Below are positions 43,177 to 52,443 of a stretch of 64,000 bases of DNA, piece by piece (within the stretch, counting starts at the first letter, position 1; the number at the start of each line of letters is the position of its first letter). A model generated the notes under the pieces. It had not been told where the DNA came from. It did not search any database and saw only the letters and a program-made list of their open reading frames with translations. This stretch comes from Eubacterium limosum (GTDB lineage: Bacteria > Bacillota > Clostridia > Eubacteriales > Eubacteriaceae). Position numbers and translations under genes: made by a program. The DNA lies in assembly GCF_000807675.2 (NCBI RefSeq), contig NZ_CP019962.1, positions 930,001 through 994,000 of the forward strand. Direction: 5' to 3'.

Positions 43177-44016
43177 GTGAGAAATACGGCTAAAAATGAA
43201 AATAATACAATGGCAAAAGGGAAACCCGCAGAAAAGGAAACCTCATTTTCAAAATCGATCCTGAAAACCCTGAGCATTTTGGAACAATATTCCAAAGCGG
43301 ATGAACTTGGAATCAAAGAGCTCAGCGAGAGTACGGGAATCCCTGCCAGCACCGTGCAGCGAATCGTAAACACCCTTGTTATGAAGCAGTATCTGGTGCA
43401 AAATCCGCATACTTTAAAATATCAGCTGGGCATTGCGTTTTTTAATATCAGCAGCCGTTATTCCAACAGCCGTGACTGGGTAGAGGTAGCCAAAGCGCAT
43501 ATGGAAGAACAGGTCGAAAAAACGCAGGAAACCGTCAATTTGGCTATTTTGCAGGGAAAGAGTGTCATTTATCTGACCAAGGTAGACTCCCCGCATATCC
43601 TGCGCCCTAATTTTACAGTAGGGACAGCCTATCCTGCGCTGAATACCGCCCTTGGCAGATGCCTGCTGGCATATCAGCCGTGGGATAAAGTCGAGAGAAT
43701 GATCAGGCTGCAGCCGAATTTTAATAAAGATATCAACGAATTTCATGAAATGCTGGAGGAAGTTGAGCGGAATGGCTATGCGACAGAGGATGAGGAGTTT
43801 CAACCTGGCCTTTTTTGCATCGCTGCCCCGGTATGGGACGCGAATGACCGCGTTGTCGCGGCAATCAGCACGAGTATCCCAAAAATAAGACTGGATGAAA
43901 GCAATAAAGAGAATATTATAGGTATGATGCAGTCTACAGCATCTCAGATTTCACTGGATTTGAAAAAGAGATTTACATATATTGATGTAGATAAGCTATC
44001 CTCAACAATCCGTTAA
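43177..44016 (+). CDS. IclR-family transcriptional regulator
   Basis: Up to 279 residues. Winged helix (SILKTLSILEQYSKADELGIKELSES... with PASTVQRIVNTL, about 22-75) and an IclR effector domain ending in GLFCIAAPVWDANDRVVAAISTS. The start is uncertain: GTG at 43177 lies inside GAGGTGAG and has no ribosome site of its own, while the in-frame ATG at 43210 has none either. The effector is probably a small organic acid. Likely regulator of the two operons that carry the shared operator. Confidence 0.9.
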   Translation: MRNTAKNENNTMAKGKPAEKETSFSKSILKTLSILEQYSKADELGIKELSESTGIPASTVQRIVNTLVMKQYLVQNPHTLKYQLGIAFFNISSRYSNSRDWVEVAKAHMEEQVEKTQETVNLAILQGKSVIYLTKVDSPHILRPNFTVGTAYPALNTALGRCLLAYQPWDKVERMIRLQPNFNKDINEFHEMLEEVERNGYATEDEEFQPGLFCIAAPVWDANDRVVAAISTSIPKIRLDESNKENIIGMMQSTASQISLDLKKRFTYIDVDKLSSTIR

Positions 44017-44021
44017 TGCTT

Positions 44022-44064
44022 AAAAAGCCCTTGTGATAACATTATATATCACGAGGGCTTTTTT
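44022..44064 (+). terminator. Terminator of iclR
   Basis: AAAAGCCCTTGTGATA / TATCACGAGGGCTTTT stem followed by a T-run. Confidence 0.88.
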
Positions 44065-44098
44065 AATTTGTATAAAAACAATAAATTACGAAAATAGC

Positions 44099-44170
44099 TT
44101 GACAAGAAAACAGGAAAGTAATACTATGAATACAATATATATTTTAGTATACCAAAATATATATTGTATT
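44099..44170 (+). promoter_or_regulatory. Promoter and 17-bp palindromic operator of gntR
   Basis: TTGACA (44099-44104), 17 bases, TACTAT. Downstream a perfect inverted repeat AATACAATATATATTTT (44129-44145) / AAAATATATATTGTATT (44154-44170) surrounds AGTATACC. A GTATAC core is common in GntR sites; autoregulation is likely. Confidence 0.78.
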
Positions 44171-44187
44171 TAAAAAATGGAGGAATT

Positions 44188-44874
44188 ATGAAAGAAAAAT
44201 ATAAAGAGGAAAAATCACTGACGGAGCAAGTATACTCAAAAATCAAGGAAAGGATACTGACACTTGATTATCCACCAGGGATTGCCATTACTGAAGCAAA
44301 TCTGGCTGAGGAATTTTCAGTGAGCCGTATGCCGGTTCATATCGCGATCCAAAAATTAACCAATGAGGGATGGATTGAGACAGGCTTCCGCAAAAAAGTT
44401 TATGTGAAGGGAATTTCAGTAAAGGACGTAAGGGAGATTTACGAAATCCGGGAGATTCTGGAGGTCAAGGCTCTGGACACCATTTTTGAAAAAAAGTTGA
44501 ATTGGGATTTTTCATTTAAAATTGAAGAAAAATTTGTCCGTATGAAGGCCAGCTACCATGATTACTATGCCTTTGAATATGCGGACAGCGAGGTGCACCG
44601 GACAATGGTCAGTGTTTTAGACAATAAAAGGATTGATCAGATTTACCTCAACCTTCAGGATGAGCTTGTGAGAATTATGGTTTTGATTTTCAAATATCGC
44701 AAAAGGGATAATGATTATGCAAAACAGGTCATTGAAAGTATGAGGAAAATCATCATGGGTATCAGGGAGAATCGCTATGATGATGCACTATACCAATTAA
44801 AAAATGAGCACCTCGCCTCTGGACTTGAAGAAGCGTTGGAAGCAGTTGATTTTTATAATGAGAGAATCATGTAA
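44188..44874 (+). CDS. GntR-family (FadR type) transcriptional regulator
   Basis: 228 residues from the ATG at 44188 after TGGAGGAA. N-terminal winged helix (YSKIKERILTLDYPPGIAI, then VSRMPVHIAIQKLTNEGWI) and an FCD-type helical domain with EIREILEVKALD. Such regulators usually sense carboxylic acids. Stands alone between its palindrome and the DUF362 operon. Confidence 0.88.
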   Translation: MKEKYKEEKSLTEQVYSKIKERILTLDYPPGIAITEANLAEEFSVSRMPVHIAIQKLTNEGWIETGFRKKVYVKGISVKDVREIYEIREILEVKALDTIFEKKLNWDFSFKIEEKFVRMKASYHDYYAFEYADSEVHRTMVSVLDNKRIDQIYLNLQDELVRIMVLIFKYRKRDNDYAKQVIESMRKIIMGIRENRYDDALYQLKNEHLASGLEEALEAVDFYNERIM

Positions 44875-44932
44875 CTGCGGATTTAAAAACAGTTCCCTAT
44901 TTTGAAATATGGTTTTTACAATAAATTTCATA

Positions 44933-45001
44933 TTGACAATTGCACAGATACCAGATATAATTTGACTATAATATGGAATTAATGATTCCGTATAGTGGAA
45001 T
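44933..45001 (+). promoter_or_regulatory. Promoter and IclR-type operator of the DUF362/glycyl radical operon
   Basis: TTGACA (44933-44938), 17 bases, TATAAT (44956-44961). TGGAAT-N5-ATTCCG at 44974-44990 and TGGAAT at 44996-45001, the same bases and spacing as at 32626-32653. Confidence 0.85.
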
Positions 45002-45042
45002 CGCATAAAAGCGTTCCAGTAAAGCAGAAAGGAGTAAAAGGA

Positions 45043-46248
45043 ATGTCAGTAGTATCGATTCAAAAAACTGAAGGAAACGATTATGCAAGTATTCAGGCAT
45101 CTGTGCAGAAAGCCATTGCTGATTGCGGCGGTCTCAGCGACATCATAAAGCCTGGGTACAAAGTCCTAATTAAACCCAATTTGGTAGCCGTGCCAGATGA
45201 CCGCTTGTCCGGCGGCGTTACACGTTGGGAAGTCGTTAAGGCCATTGCAGAGATGGTGAAAGATGAAGGAGGGGTACCGATCATCGCGGAGTCCAGCGCA
45301 GCAGGCGTTGATACCGAGGAAGTCATAAAAGCGTGCGGGTATGACCAGCTGCGCGAAGAAGGCTATTCAGTTATCGACTTAAAAAAGCAGGCAAAAAAAG
45401 TTAAAATCCCTGTGCCGGACGGAAAACTGATCAGTGAGCTGAGCTCCTGGGATGTTGTGGCAGAGGCCGACGCCATTATCACAGTGCCTGTTATGAAAAC
45501 ACATGACCAGACAGAAGTTACCCTTGGACTAAAAAATCTTAAGGGGCTGATCGGCGATGTACAGAAAAAGGAGTTTCATTCCATTGGCGTAATAAACGGT
45601 GTCATCGACATTATCCAGACGGTAAAGCCTGTCCTTAATGTTATTGACGGTACATTTTGTCAGCAGGGTCTGGGGCCGATTTTTGGCGAAACGGTTGTAA
45701 TGGATCTCATTGTTGCTTCAAAGGATGTTGTTGCTTGTGACGCGGTAGCCAGTGTTATTATGGGCTACAAGGTGGATGAACCAATGCTGACGGTTGAGGC
45801 GAATGCCAGAGGGCTTGGAGAAATGGATCTCGATAAAATTGAGATCAAAGGAAAACCCATTGAAGACGTTAAACACCGTTTCAAACGCTCGAGTGAAGTA
45901 GAAATTGAAGGCCTGCCGCCATATAAGCTGATTTTTGCTGAAGGAGCATGTACAGGCTGTCGAAATACCGTTATCAGCTCATTGATGGATTTGAAAAGCC
46001 AGGAATTAACCCAGTATCTGGAAGGAAAAATCTTGGTAGTGGGGCCGGTAAAAGAAGAAGAACTGCCGCCGGAATCCACGCCGGAAAACACTGTGTTAAT
46101 CGGAAAATGCACTAATCCGCTCAAGGGTAAAGGCCGTTCCGTAAAGGGGTGTCCTCCGGGAAATGTTTTTGTTGTACAGGGTATTGTCGGCGATGAAGTG
46201 AAGGTTGGCCGGAGATACAGCGATGCGGATGAAGAAAAGATAAACTAG
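45043..46248 (+). CDS. DUF362 protein with C-terminal cysteine motifs
   Basis: 401 residues from the ATG at 45043 (AAGGAG upstream). N-terminal DUF362 features: KVLIKPNLVA, AESSAAGVDTEE, PVMKTHDQTEVTLGLKNLKG. The C-terminal third has CTGCRNTV and a CTNPL...GCPPG motif that could hold an Fe-S cluster or metal. DUF362 proteins often occur with ferredoxin domains and anaerobic enzymes, function unknown. First gene after an IclR-type operator, 35 bases before the dehydrogenase-like gene. Confidence 0.82.
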   Translation: MSVVSIQKTEGNDYASIQASVQKAIADCGGLSDIIKPGYKVLIKPNLVAVPDDRLSGGVTRWEVVKAIAEMVKDEGGVPIIAESSAAGVDTEEVIKACGYDQLREEGYSVIDLKKQAKKVKIPVPDGKLISELSSWDVVAEADAIITVPVMKTHDQTEVTLGLKNLKGLIGDVQKKEFHSIGVINGVIDIIQTVKPVLNVIDGTFCQQGLGPIFGETVVMDLIVASKDVVACDAVASVIMGYKVDEPMLTVEANARGLGEMDLDKIEIKGKPIEDVKHRFKRSSEVEIEGLPPYKLIFAEGACTGCRNTVISSLMDLKSQELTQYLEGKILVVGPVKEEELPPESTPENTVLIGKCTNPLKGKGRSVKGCPPGNVFVVQGIVGDEVKVGRRYSDADEEKIN

Positions 46249-46283
46249 TTTTAATTTAAGAGGCTTATATAAGGGGAAAAAGT

Positions 46284-47186
46284 ATGTTCAAAAAAATGGT
46301 GGCAATTGAACGGTTGAATCTGACACCGGAAGCAGAAAACAGGCTGTCGCAGTATGCAGAAAAAGTACAGTTTTACTACAGTATTCCTGAGGACAATGCG
46401 GCGATTATCAAACGGATCGGCGATGCCGACGCGGTGCTTCTAAGCTATACCAGCCAGATTGACAGTGAGGTGCTGAATGCCTGCCCGAATATTAAGTATA
46501 TTGGGATGTGCTGCAGCCTGTACGCACCGGAGAACGCCAATGTGGATATCGCTGCGGCAGAGGAAAAAGGAATTGTGGTTAAAGGGGTCCGTGATTATGG
46601 CGATGAAGGCGTGCCGGAATATGTAATCAGCGAGCTTGTCCGATTGCTGCACGGGTTTGGCGGCACTATGTGGAAGAGTGCGCCGATGGAACTCACGGAT
46701 ATTAATATTGGTGTGATGGGGATGGGAACAAGTGGTACGATGGTCGCCCGTGCTTTAAAATTCTTTGGTGCAAATGTCTACTACTTCAGCAGAACAAGAA
46801 AACCGGAATTAGAGAACAAGGAAGGTTTTATATGGCTTCCCAAAGACAAACTGCTTGAAAAAGTAGACATTTTATGTACCTGTTTAAATAAAAACGTGAT
46901 CCTGATGAACGAGCGCGAATTTGAAATTTTTGGTAATGGGAAGATTTTTGTGAATACATCAATCGGGCCATCACACGACATAAGTGCACTGAAAGAATGG
47001 CTGAAGAATGAGCAGAACTACGCTTTGAGTGATACATTGGGAGGGCTTGGATCAAAAGAATTCTCAAACTATCCAAATGTTTTTTGCCCAAATAAGGCAG
47101 CAGGATCGTCTGCTTTGTCAAAAGTTAGATTGAGCCAGAAAGTAATTAAAAATATTGAGGACTATCAAAAAAAAGCGGATGTATAA
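46284..47186 (+). CDS. D-2-hydroxyacid dehydrogenase-like protein lacking catalytic residues
   Basis: 300 residues with the two-domain fold of D-isomer 2-hydroxyacid dehydrogenases: PNIKYIGMCCSLYAPENANVD, and the Rossmann loop GVMGMGTSGTMVARALKFFG. The catalytic Arg normally in NxxRG is replaced (VNTSIGPSHD), and the Glu and His motifs of the family are not recognisable (LSDTLGGLG, CPNKAAGSS). It may bind NAD(H) and a ligand without normal dehydrogenase activity, or use another chemistry. In the operon with DUF362, antiporter and glycyl radical enzyme. Confidence 0.78.
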   Translation: MFKKMVAIERLNLTPEAENRLSQYAEKVQFYYSIPEDNAAIIKRIGDADAVLLSYTSQIDSEVLNACPNIKYIGMCCSLYAPENANVDIAAAEEKGIVVKGVRDYGDEGVPEYVISELVRLLHGFGGTMWKSAPMELTDINIGVMGMGTSGTMVARALKFFGANVYYFSRTRKPELENKEGFIWLPKDKLLEKVDILCTCLNKNVILMNEREFEIFGNGKIFVNTSIGPSHDISALKEWLKNEQNYALSDTLGGLGSKEFSNYPNVFCPNKAAGSSALSKVRLSQKVIKNIEDYQKKADV

Positions 47187-47257
47187 CGGTTAAAAAAATG
47201 CGAAAAGGCTCGCGACAACCTCTTCGCAGGTAAGTGAAATTTAAGAAAGAGAAAACC

Positions 47258-48709
47258 ATGAAACTATTTAAAAATAACCAAACAGCAAAAGAAGTTAAAC
47301 CAGAAAGAGAAACGACTTTTGGAATGTCTGTCATTGTTTTGATAGCTGCAATCGGGGTTCTGTTAATCGGCGTGGTAGGCCTTAAACTAGACCCTCATAT
47401 TCCAATTTTGATGAGTGTCACAGTCCTTTTAGTTTACAGTATTTATCTGCGTATTCCGTGGAAAGATATGCGCGATAGTATCTGTAAGAGTATTTCAGAA
47501 TCCATAGAGGCTATTTTAATTATTTGCCTGATTGGGGTTACTGTTGGAACCTGGATGTCCAGCGGTACTGTGCCATTAGTTATATATTATGGACTTAAAA
47601 TTTTCTCACCGCAATGGTTCTTGTTATCTATTCTGCTGTTGTGCTGTATCATGTCTGTTGTAACAGGGTCCTCATGGACAACCGTTGGTACAATTGGGGT
47701 TGCCTTTATGGGGGTCGGAATTGGTTTGGGAATCCCGGCAGGTCTCACTGCTGGCGCGATTCTTTGCGGTGCTTATTTTGGCGATAAGCAATCGCCGGTT
47801 TCCGATACAACAAATTTTGCTGCAGCTGTGTCAAAAGGCGGACTTTATGAAGTGGTACGCGCAATGATTTATACCACGGGTCCTTCTCTGCTTGTCAGCG
47901 CAGTTGTCTTTGTTTTCCTTGGATTTAGATATGGCTCGGGCACGGCAGATATATCACAGATACAGGCCATTACGGATGGGCTTGCTTCTTCCTTTAATCT
48001 TTCACCTGTATTAATAATACCACTAATTTTGTTATTGGCAATGATTATTTTAAAGGTACCTGCCATTCCGACAATGATTATTGCGTCATTGATGGGAGCG
48101 TTTTTCACATTTGTTATCCAAGGCCAAAATTTAGCCTCATGCTTAACTTTCATGCATTCAGGATATGTCTCAGAGACAGGTGTAGACGTTATTGATAGCC
48201 TGTTAACTCGCGGTGGTTTAAATTCGATGACATCGACAGTTATGCTGATGCTTTTCTCGCTGGCTCTCGCCGGTTGTCTGGAACGCACAGGGGTAATGAG
48301 TGTTGTTATTGGCAAGATCAGCGGAATAACAAAAAACCGTGCCGGACTTATTACAACAACACTGGTTATGGCAATTGCATTAAGCTTTTTTGCAGCAGAC
48401 CCTTATTTAGCAATGCTGCTTCCAGCCAATGCTATGGGTAGAAAATTTGACGAACAAGGTATTGACCGGCGTGTTCTTGGTCGAACCATTCAGGATGGTG
48501 CGACAGTTATGGCACCGCTTGTTCCCTGGGGAACAAATGGTATTTATTGTTCCCTAACACTAGGGGTGGCTGTTGCAGAGTATGCGCCTTACTACTTAAT
48601 GGGATATGCAACACCAATATTCGCGGTTATCTGTGCAGTAACAGGATTTGGTGTGCTTTACACTAAAAAGAAAAATGATAATGAAAATGAACCCGCATTG
48701 GAACAATAA
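47258..48709 (+). CDS. NhaC-family Na+/H+ antiporter-type carrier
   Basis: About 483 residues; ATG at 47258 chosen, GTG at 47234 possible. Around 11 hydrophobic segments; GSSWTTVGTIGVAFMGVG, GAYFGDKQSPVSDTTNFAA and DGATVMAPLVPWGTNG are NhaC-family hallmarks. Members include Na+/H+ and malate/lactate exchangers, so an organic acid could be the real cargo. Lies within the glycyl radical operon and overlaps the activase gene. Confidence 0.88.
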   Translation: MKLFKNNQTAKEVKPERETTFGMSVIVLIAAIGVLLIGVVGLKLDPHIPILMSVTVLLVYSIYLRIPWKDMRDSICKSISESIEAILIICLIGVTVGTWMSSGTVPLVIYYGLKIFSPQWFLLSILLLCCIMSVVTGSSWTTVGTIGVAFMGVGIGLGIPAGLTAGAILCGAYFGDKQSPVSDTTNFAAAVSKGGLYEVVRAMIYTTGPSLLVSAVVFVFLGFRYGSGTADISQIQAITDGLASSFNLSPVLIIPLILLLAMIILKVPAIPTMIIASLMGAFFTFVIQGQNLASCLTFMHSGYVSETGVDVIDSLLTRGGLNSMTSTVMLMLFSLALAGCLERTGVMSVVIGKISGITKNRAGLITTTLVMAIALSFFAADPYLAMLLPANAMGRKFDEQGIDRRVLGRTIQDGATVMAPLVPWGTNGIYCSLTLGVAVAEYAPYYLMGYATPIFAVICAVTGFGVLYTKKKNDNENEPALEQ

Positions 48710-49634
48710 AGACACAGCGTTGGTGTTTAATATCCAAAAGTGCTCAATTCATGATGGCCCTGGAATACGTACGATCGTTTTTTTAAAAGGATGTCCATTA
48801 AAATGTCTGTGGTGTGCAAATCCGGAGTCACAGGAATATGGGAAAGAGATTGCAGATACGCAGTCACATTGTATAGGATGTGGTGTTTGTATTGAAAAAT
48901 GTCCAGAACAATGTATCGTACTGGACAAAAACGGTCATGGCGTCATTAACAGAGCGGTTTGTAATGTGTGCGGTGTCTGTACTGAAGTATGTTATGCAAA
49001 GTCAAAACGTATGGTCGGAGAAGAGATGACCGTTGAAAAGCTCATGGAAAAGGTACGGCGCGATAAGGTCTATTATAATAATTCGAATGGAGGTGTTACC
49101 TTTTCGGGAGGCGAGCCGTTAACACATCCTGAATTTCTTTTGAATGCGGCTCGGGAGTGCAAAAAACTGGGAATCAATGTAGCTGTTGAAACCTGTGGTT
49201 ATGCAAACTTTCAGCACTTTGAGCCAGCACTGAAATATATAGATTTAATCTTTATGGATATTAAAGAGATTGACTCAAAAAAGCATGAGATATTAACAGG
49301 CCGAGGAAATGAGAAAATCATTGAGAATTTTAAAAAGATTGATTCCTTTGGAAATAAAATAACAGTACGGGTTCCAGTAATTCCGGGCTATAATGACCAG
49401 CAGGAAAATTTTAAAGGGATAGCTGAGCTGGTAGCGTCTGCTGACCATGCAGAAGGTATTGAGTTGCTGGCATACCATGCTTTGGGGGTCCATAAATATG
49501 AAATGCTTGGAAGGAAGTATGAGTTACAGAATGTTAACAGCCCAGAAGATGAAAAGATGCTGGAATACGTGGATTATATGAATAAAATTTTGGTACCGGC
49601 AGGGAAAAAATGCTGGTTTGAACAGCATAAATAG
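48675..49634 (+). CDS. Glycyl radical enzyme activating enzyme (radical SAM)
   Basis: About 319 residues; three in-frame ATG codons (48675, 48681, 48687) lie in the end of the antiporter gene. FNIQKCSIHDGPGIRT and the radical SAM cluster LKGCPLKCLWC are followed by two extra 4Fe-4S clusters, CIGCGVCIEKC and CNVCGVCTEVC, as in activases of the glycerol/choline lyase type. SAM-binding GGVTFSGGEP is present. It installs the glycyl radical on the next gene product. Confidence 0.93.
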   Translation: MIMKMNPHWNNKDTALVFNIQKCSIHDGPGIRTIVFLKGCPLKCLWCANPESQEYGKEIADTQSHCIGCGVCIEKCPEQCIVLDKNGHGVINRAVCNVCGVCTEVCYAKSKRMVGEEMTVEKLMEKVRRDKVYYNNSNGGVTFSGGEPLTHPEFLLNAARECKKLGINVAVETCGYANFQHFEPALKYIDLIFMDIKEIDSKKHEILTGRGNEKIIENFKKIDSFGNKITVRVPVIPGYNDQQENFKGIAELVASADHAEGIELLAYHALGVHKYEMLGRKYELQNVNSPEDEKMLEYVDYMNKILVPAGKKCWFEQHK

Positions 49635-49644
49635 CTGAAAATTA

Positions 49645-52020
49645 ATGGAGGAGTATAGAATGATAACCAAACGCGTAGAAAAATTAAGAGATAGAATGCG
49701 GGAAACCAAACCACATATTTGCGTGGAACGCGCAGAATTAATCACAAAATTCTACAGGCAATGTTCCTGTGATACGCCAATGCTCAGACGTGCTAAGCTA
49801 TTAAAGTATCTGCTGGAAAATATGACGATATATATTGCGGACGATGAATTGTTTGCCGGTAACCAAGCCAAGGAATATCGAGGAGTTCCGGTATTTCCTG
49901 AATTTGGTGCAAATTGGATTATTGATACAATTGACACCTTTTCCACCAGACAAACTGACCCTTTATTTATCAGTGACGAAAACAAAAAAAGACTGCTCGA
50001 AGATCTTGAGTTTTGGAAGGATAACAGCTTTAAAGAGCTCGTTGATGAAAAGTTGACAGAGGAAGTACTGGAAGCTGAACAACTGGGAGTTTTATCCGTT
50101 GGTTCAAGGACAACCTCAACAGGCCATGTTGTTCCCAATTACCCAAAAGTTTTTAAATTGGGATTAAAAGGAATTATTGAAAATGCGCAGAAAAAAATCG
50201 AATCCGTTGATTATGTCAATCATGAAACACAGCGTCAGATTGATTTTTGGCAAGGGGTTATTATTTCCTGTGAATCCTGTATAGACTTTGCTCACCGCTA
50301 TGAAAAGCTGGCCAAAGAAATGGCCGAAAAGGAAAGTGACTCAAAACGAAAAAATGAGCTTTTGCAAATTGCCAGCAATTGCTCGATCGTTCCAGAAAAT
50401 CCACCACAGACAACTTATGAAGCACTTCAATTTTTCTGGTTTATGCATTTGATTATGCAGATCGAGACAAATGGGCACTCTATTGGCCTTGGGCGATTTG
50501 ATCAAACGATGTACCCCTTCTACAAAAAAGATATTGAAGAAGGCAATATAACTTTTGATCAATGCGTCGAGTATATTGAGTGTCTGTGGATTAAAATAAC
50601 AGAAATTATTAAAGTGCGTGATGACTTTGATGCACAAGCTTTTGCGGGATATCCCATGTGGCAAAACTGTGCGGTTGGGGGTGTAACGCCGGATGGCAAG
50701 GATGCTGTTAATGAGTTTTCGTTTTGTATTCTTCAGGCAACCAGCGAGGTGAAAACGACGCAGCCCACCATATCTTTCCGTTATCATGATGGTATTAACG
50801 AAGAATTTTTTAAAAAGGCGCTTACGATGATACAGGCTGGTCTTGCGACACCGGCAATGTTTAATGATAAACTGATCATTCCACTTGTTCTCTCTAAGGG
50901 AGCTACTATTAAGGAGGCCAGAGACTGGAGTATTGAAGGTTGCGTTGAGAATTATGTTACTGGAAAAACAGATGGTCGACCAGTTGTCGGCTATATTAAT
51001 ACTGTGAAACTTGTTGAATTTGTGTTAAATGATGGCATTGATCCGTTAACCGAAAAACAGATTGGGCTTAGAACGGGTGATCCAAACAGCTTTGAGTCTT
51101 TTGATGATTTTATGGATGCTTATCAAAAACAAATGGAATATTTTACAAAGCTGATGTGTGAGGCTTACAATATTGTGGGTGCCTGTCAGGCTAATATGGT
51201 TCCGGCATTAGTATCTTCCAGTTTGGTAGATGATTGCATTGAAGAAGGAAAAACACTGCAGGAAGGTGGAGCGAAATATAATTTTTCAGGTTCGTTTATC
51301 ACAGCAATGGCTAACGCGGCGGATTCAATCGCGGCGATCAAAAAATTCGTTTATGATGAACATAAGATAAGTTTTAACGAACTTAAGGCTGCCATTGCAG
51401 ATGACTTTAAGAATCAGGAACCCTTGCGTCAGATGCTCATGAACGATGCGCCTAAATATGGCAATGATGATGACTACGTTGATGAGATTGCACGAAAAAT
51501 TGTGGAGATAGCAACAGATGAAATTGAAAAATATCCCGATTCAAGAAATGGTAAGTACGTTTTGTCAGTTCTCTCACAGTCCTTTAATGTCCTTCAGGGC
51601 AAAAGTGTTGGAGCTACGCCTGACGGACGCCATGCTTTTGAAGCATTAGCAGATAATGCTTCACCAGCCGCATCAAGGGATGTCAATGGACCGACAGCGG
51701 CTTTGCGTTCAGTTTCTAAAATTGATCAATTTCGTCCTTTAATTGGCACATTGCTTAATCAGAAGTTTGATCCGGTTATCGTTAAGGGAGAAAAAGGTCT
51801 GAATATTCTCGGAACTTTGATTAAATCTTACTTTGACGAATACGGAGAACATGTTCAGATAAATGTTGTGGATGAAGAAACATTAAGAGATGCTCAGGTT
51901 CATCCAGAAAAGCATCGTAATTTGATGGTTCGGGTTGCAGGCTATTCTGCGTATTTTATTGAGCTGGATAAAGATGTTCAGGAAAATGTCATTGCAAGGA
52001 CAGCTCAGCAGGGTCTGTAA
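49645..52020 (+). CDS. Glycyl radical enzyme, dehydratase/lyase type
   Basis: 791 residues. The thiyl cysteine is in WSIEGCVENY (C433) with the following E435 that marks dehydratases and C-N/C-O lyases; the glycyl loop is RVAGYSAYF (G766). Length and GCVE motif match the glycerol dehydratase, CutC and HypD clade rather than pyruvate formate-lyase. The specific substrate cannot be assigned: no microcompartment genes (against CutC or propanediol), and no pyrroline-5-carboxylate reductase (against HypD) lie nearby. Expected to eliminate water or another group from a small hydroxy compound. Confidence 0.9.
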   Translation: MEEYRMITKRVEKLRDRMRETKPHICVERAELITKFYRQCSCDTPMLRRAKLLKYLLENMTIYIADDELFAGNQAKEYRGVPVFPEFGANWIIDTIDTFSTRQTDPLFISDENKKRLLEDLEFWKDNSFKELVDEKLTEEVLEAEQLGVLSVGSRTTSTGHVVPNYPKVFKLGLKGIIENAQKKIESVDYVNHETQRQIDFWQGVIISCESCIDFAHRYEKLAKEMAEKESDSKRKNELLQIASNCSIVPENPPQTTYEALQFFWFMHLIMQIETNGHSIGLGRFDQTMYPFYKKDIEEGNITFDQCVEYIECLWIKITEIIKVRDDFDAQAFAGYPMWQNCAVGGVTPDGKDAVNEFSFCILQATSEVKTTQPTISFRYHDGINEEFFKKALTMIQAGLATPAMFNDKLIIPLVLSKGATIKEARDWSIEGCVENYVTGKTDGRPVVGYINTVKLVEFVLNDGIDPLTEKQIGLRTGDPNSFESFDDFMDAYQKQMEYFTKLMCEAYNIVGACQANMVPALVSSSLVDDCIEEGKTLQEGGAKYNFSGSFITAMANAADSIAAIKKFVYDEHKISFNELKAAIADDFKNQEPLRQMLMNDAPKYGNDDDYVDEIARKIVEIATDEIEKYPDSRNGKYVLSVLSQSFNVLQGKSVGATPDGRHAFEALADNASPAASRDVNGPTAALRSVSKIDQFRPLIGTLLNQKFDPVIVKGEKGLNILGTLIKSYFDEYGEHVQINVVDEETLRDAQVHPEKHRNLMVRVAGYSAYFIELDKDVQENVIARTAQQGL

Positions 52021-52326
52021 GTAATTATCGGTAAAGGCTGATAAATAAAATATGCAAAAGAGTTCTAGTCCAACTCTTTTGCATAATAAAAAAAGAAACT
52101 TAAAAGTGAAAAAGTAATATAAATTATTCAACTGAAAAATAAGATAATATAAATATTCTTCACTAATCTCTTTTATGTTAATAATACCACGGTTTTTATA
52201 ATTAGCAAGTCTATTTTAAAAATTCATTTTATTTCTCAAGAGGATCGAGTTTTATCGGCATGATTAGTGAAAATCTAGTAGTTTGACAGTAATTGGTAAA
52301 GTGTTTTAAAAATCAGGAGGTTAAAA
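52021..52326. other. Intergenic region after the glycyl radical enzyme
   Basis: Contains a hairpin ATGCAAAAGAGTT / AACTCTTTTGCAT (52052-52084) without a T-run, and a distant inverted repeat TTCACTAATC (52159) / GATTAGTGAA (52262) that could be a paired operator. TTGACA at 52284 may be a promoter element. No riboswitch recognised. Confidence 0.45.
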
Positions 52327-52428
52327 ATGTCGATTGGTACTTGGATTATGTTGATATTTTACGGCGTTGTTCTCGGCGGAGGCAGTATTGCCCTAATTGC
52401 GCATTCGCTAAGGAATAAAGAGATTTAG
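52327..52428 (+). CDS. MetS-like small subunit of NSS-family transporter
   Basis: 33 residues (MSIGTWIMLIFYGVVLGGGS...), one membrane helix and a short charged tail RNKEI, preceded by AGGAGG. It is followed after 15 bases by a neurotransmitter:sodium symporter. This tiny-plus-large pairing is that of MetS-MetP, the sodium-dependent methionine/alanine uptake system. Confidence 0.75.
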   Translation: MSIGTWIMLIFYGVVLGGGSIALIAHSLRNKEI

Positions 52429-52443
52429 AAGAGGAGAAATAAA

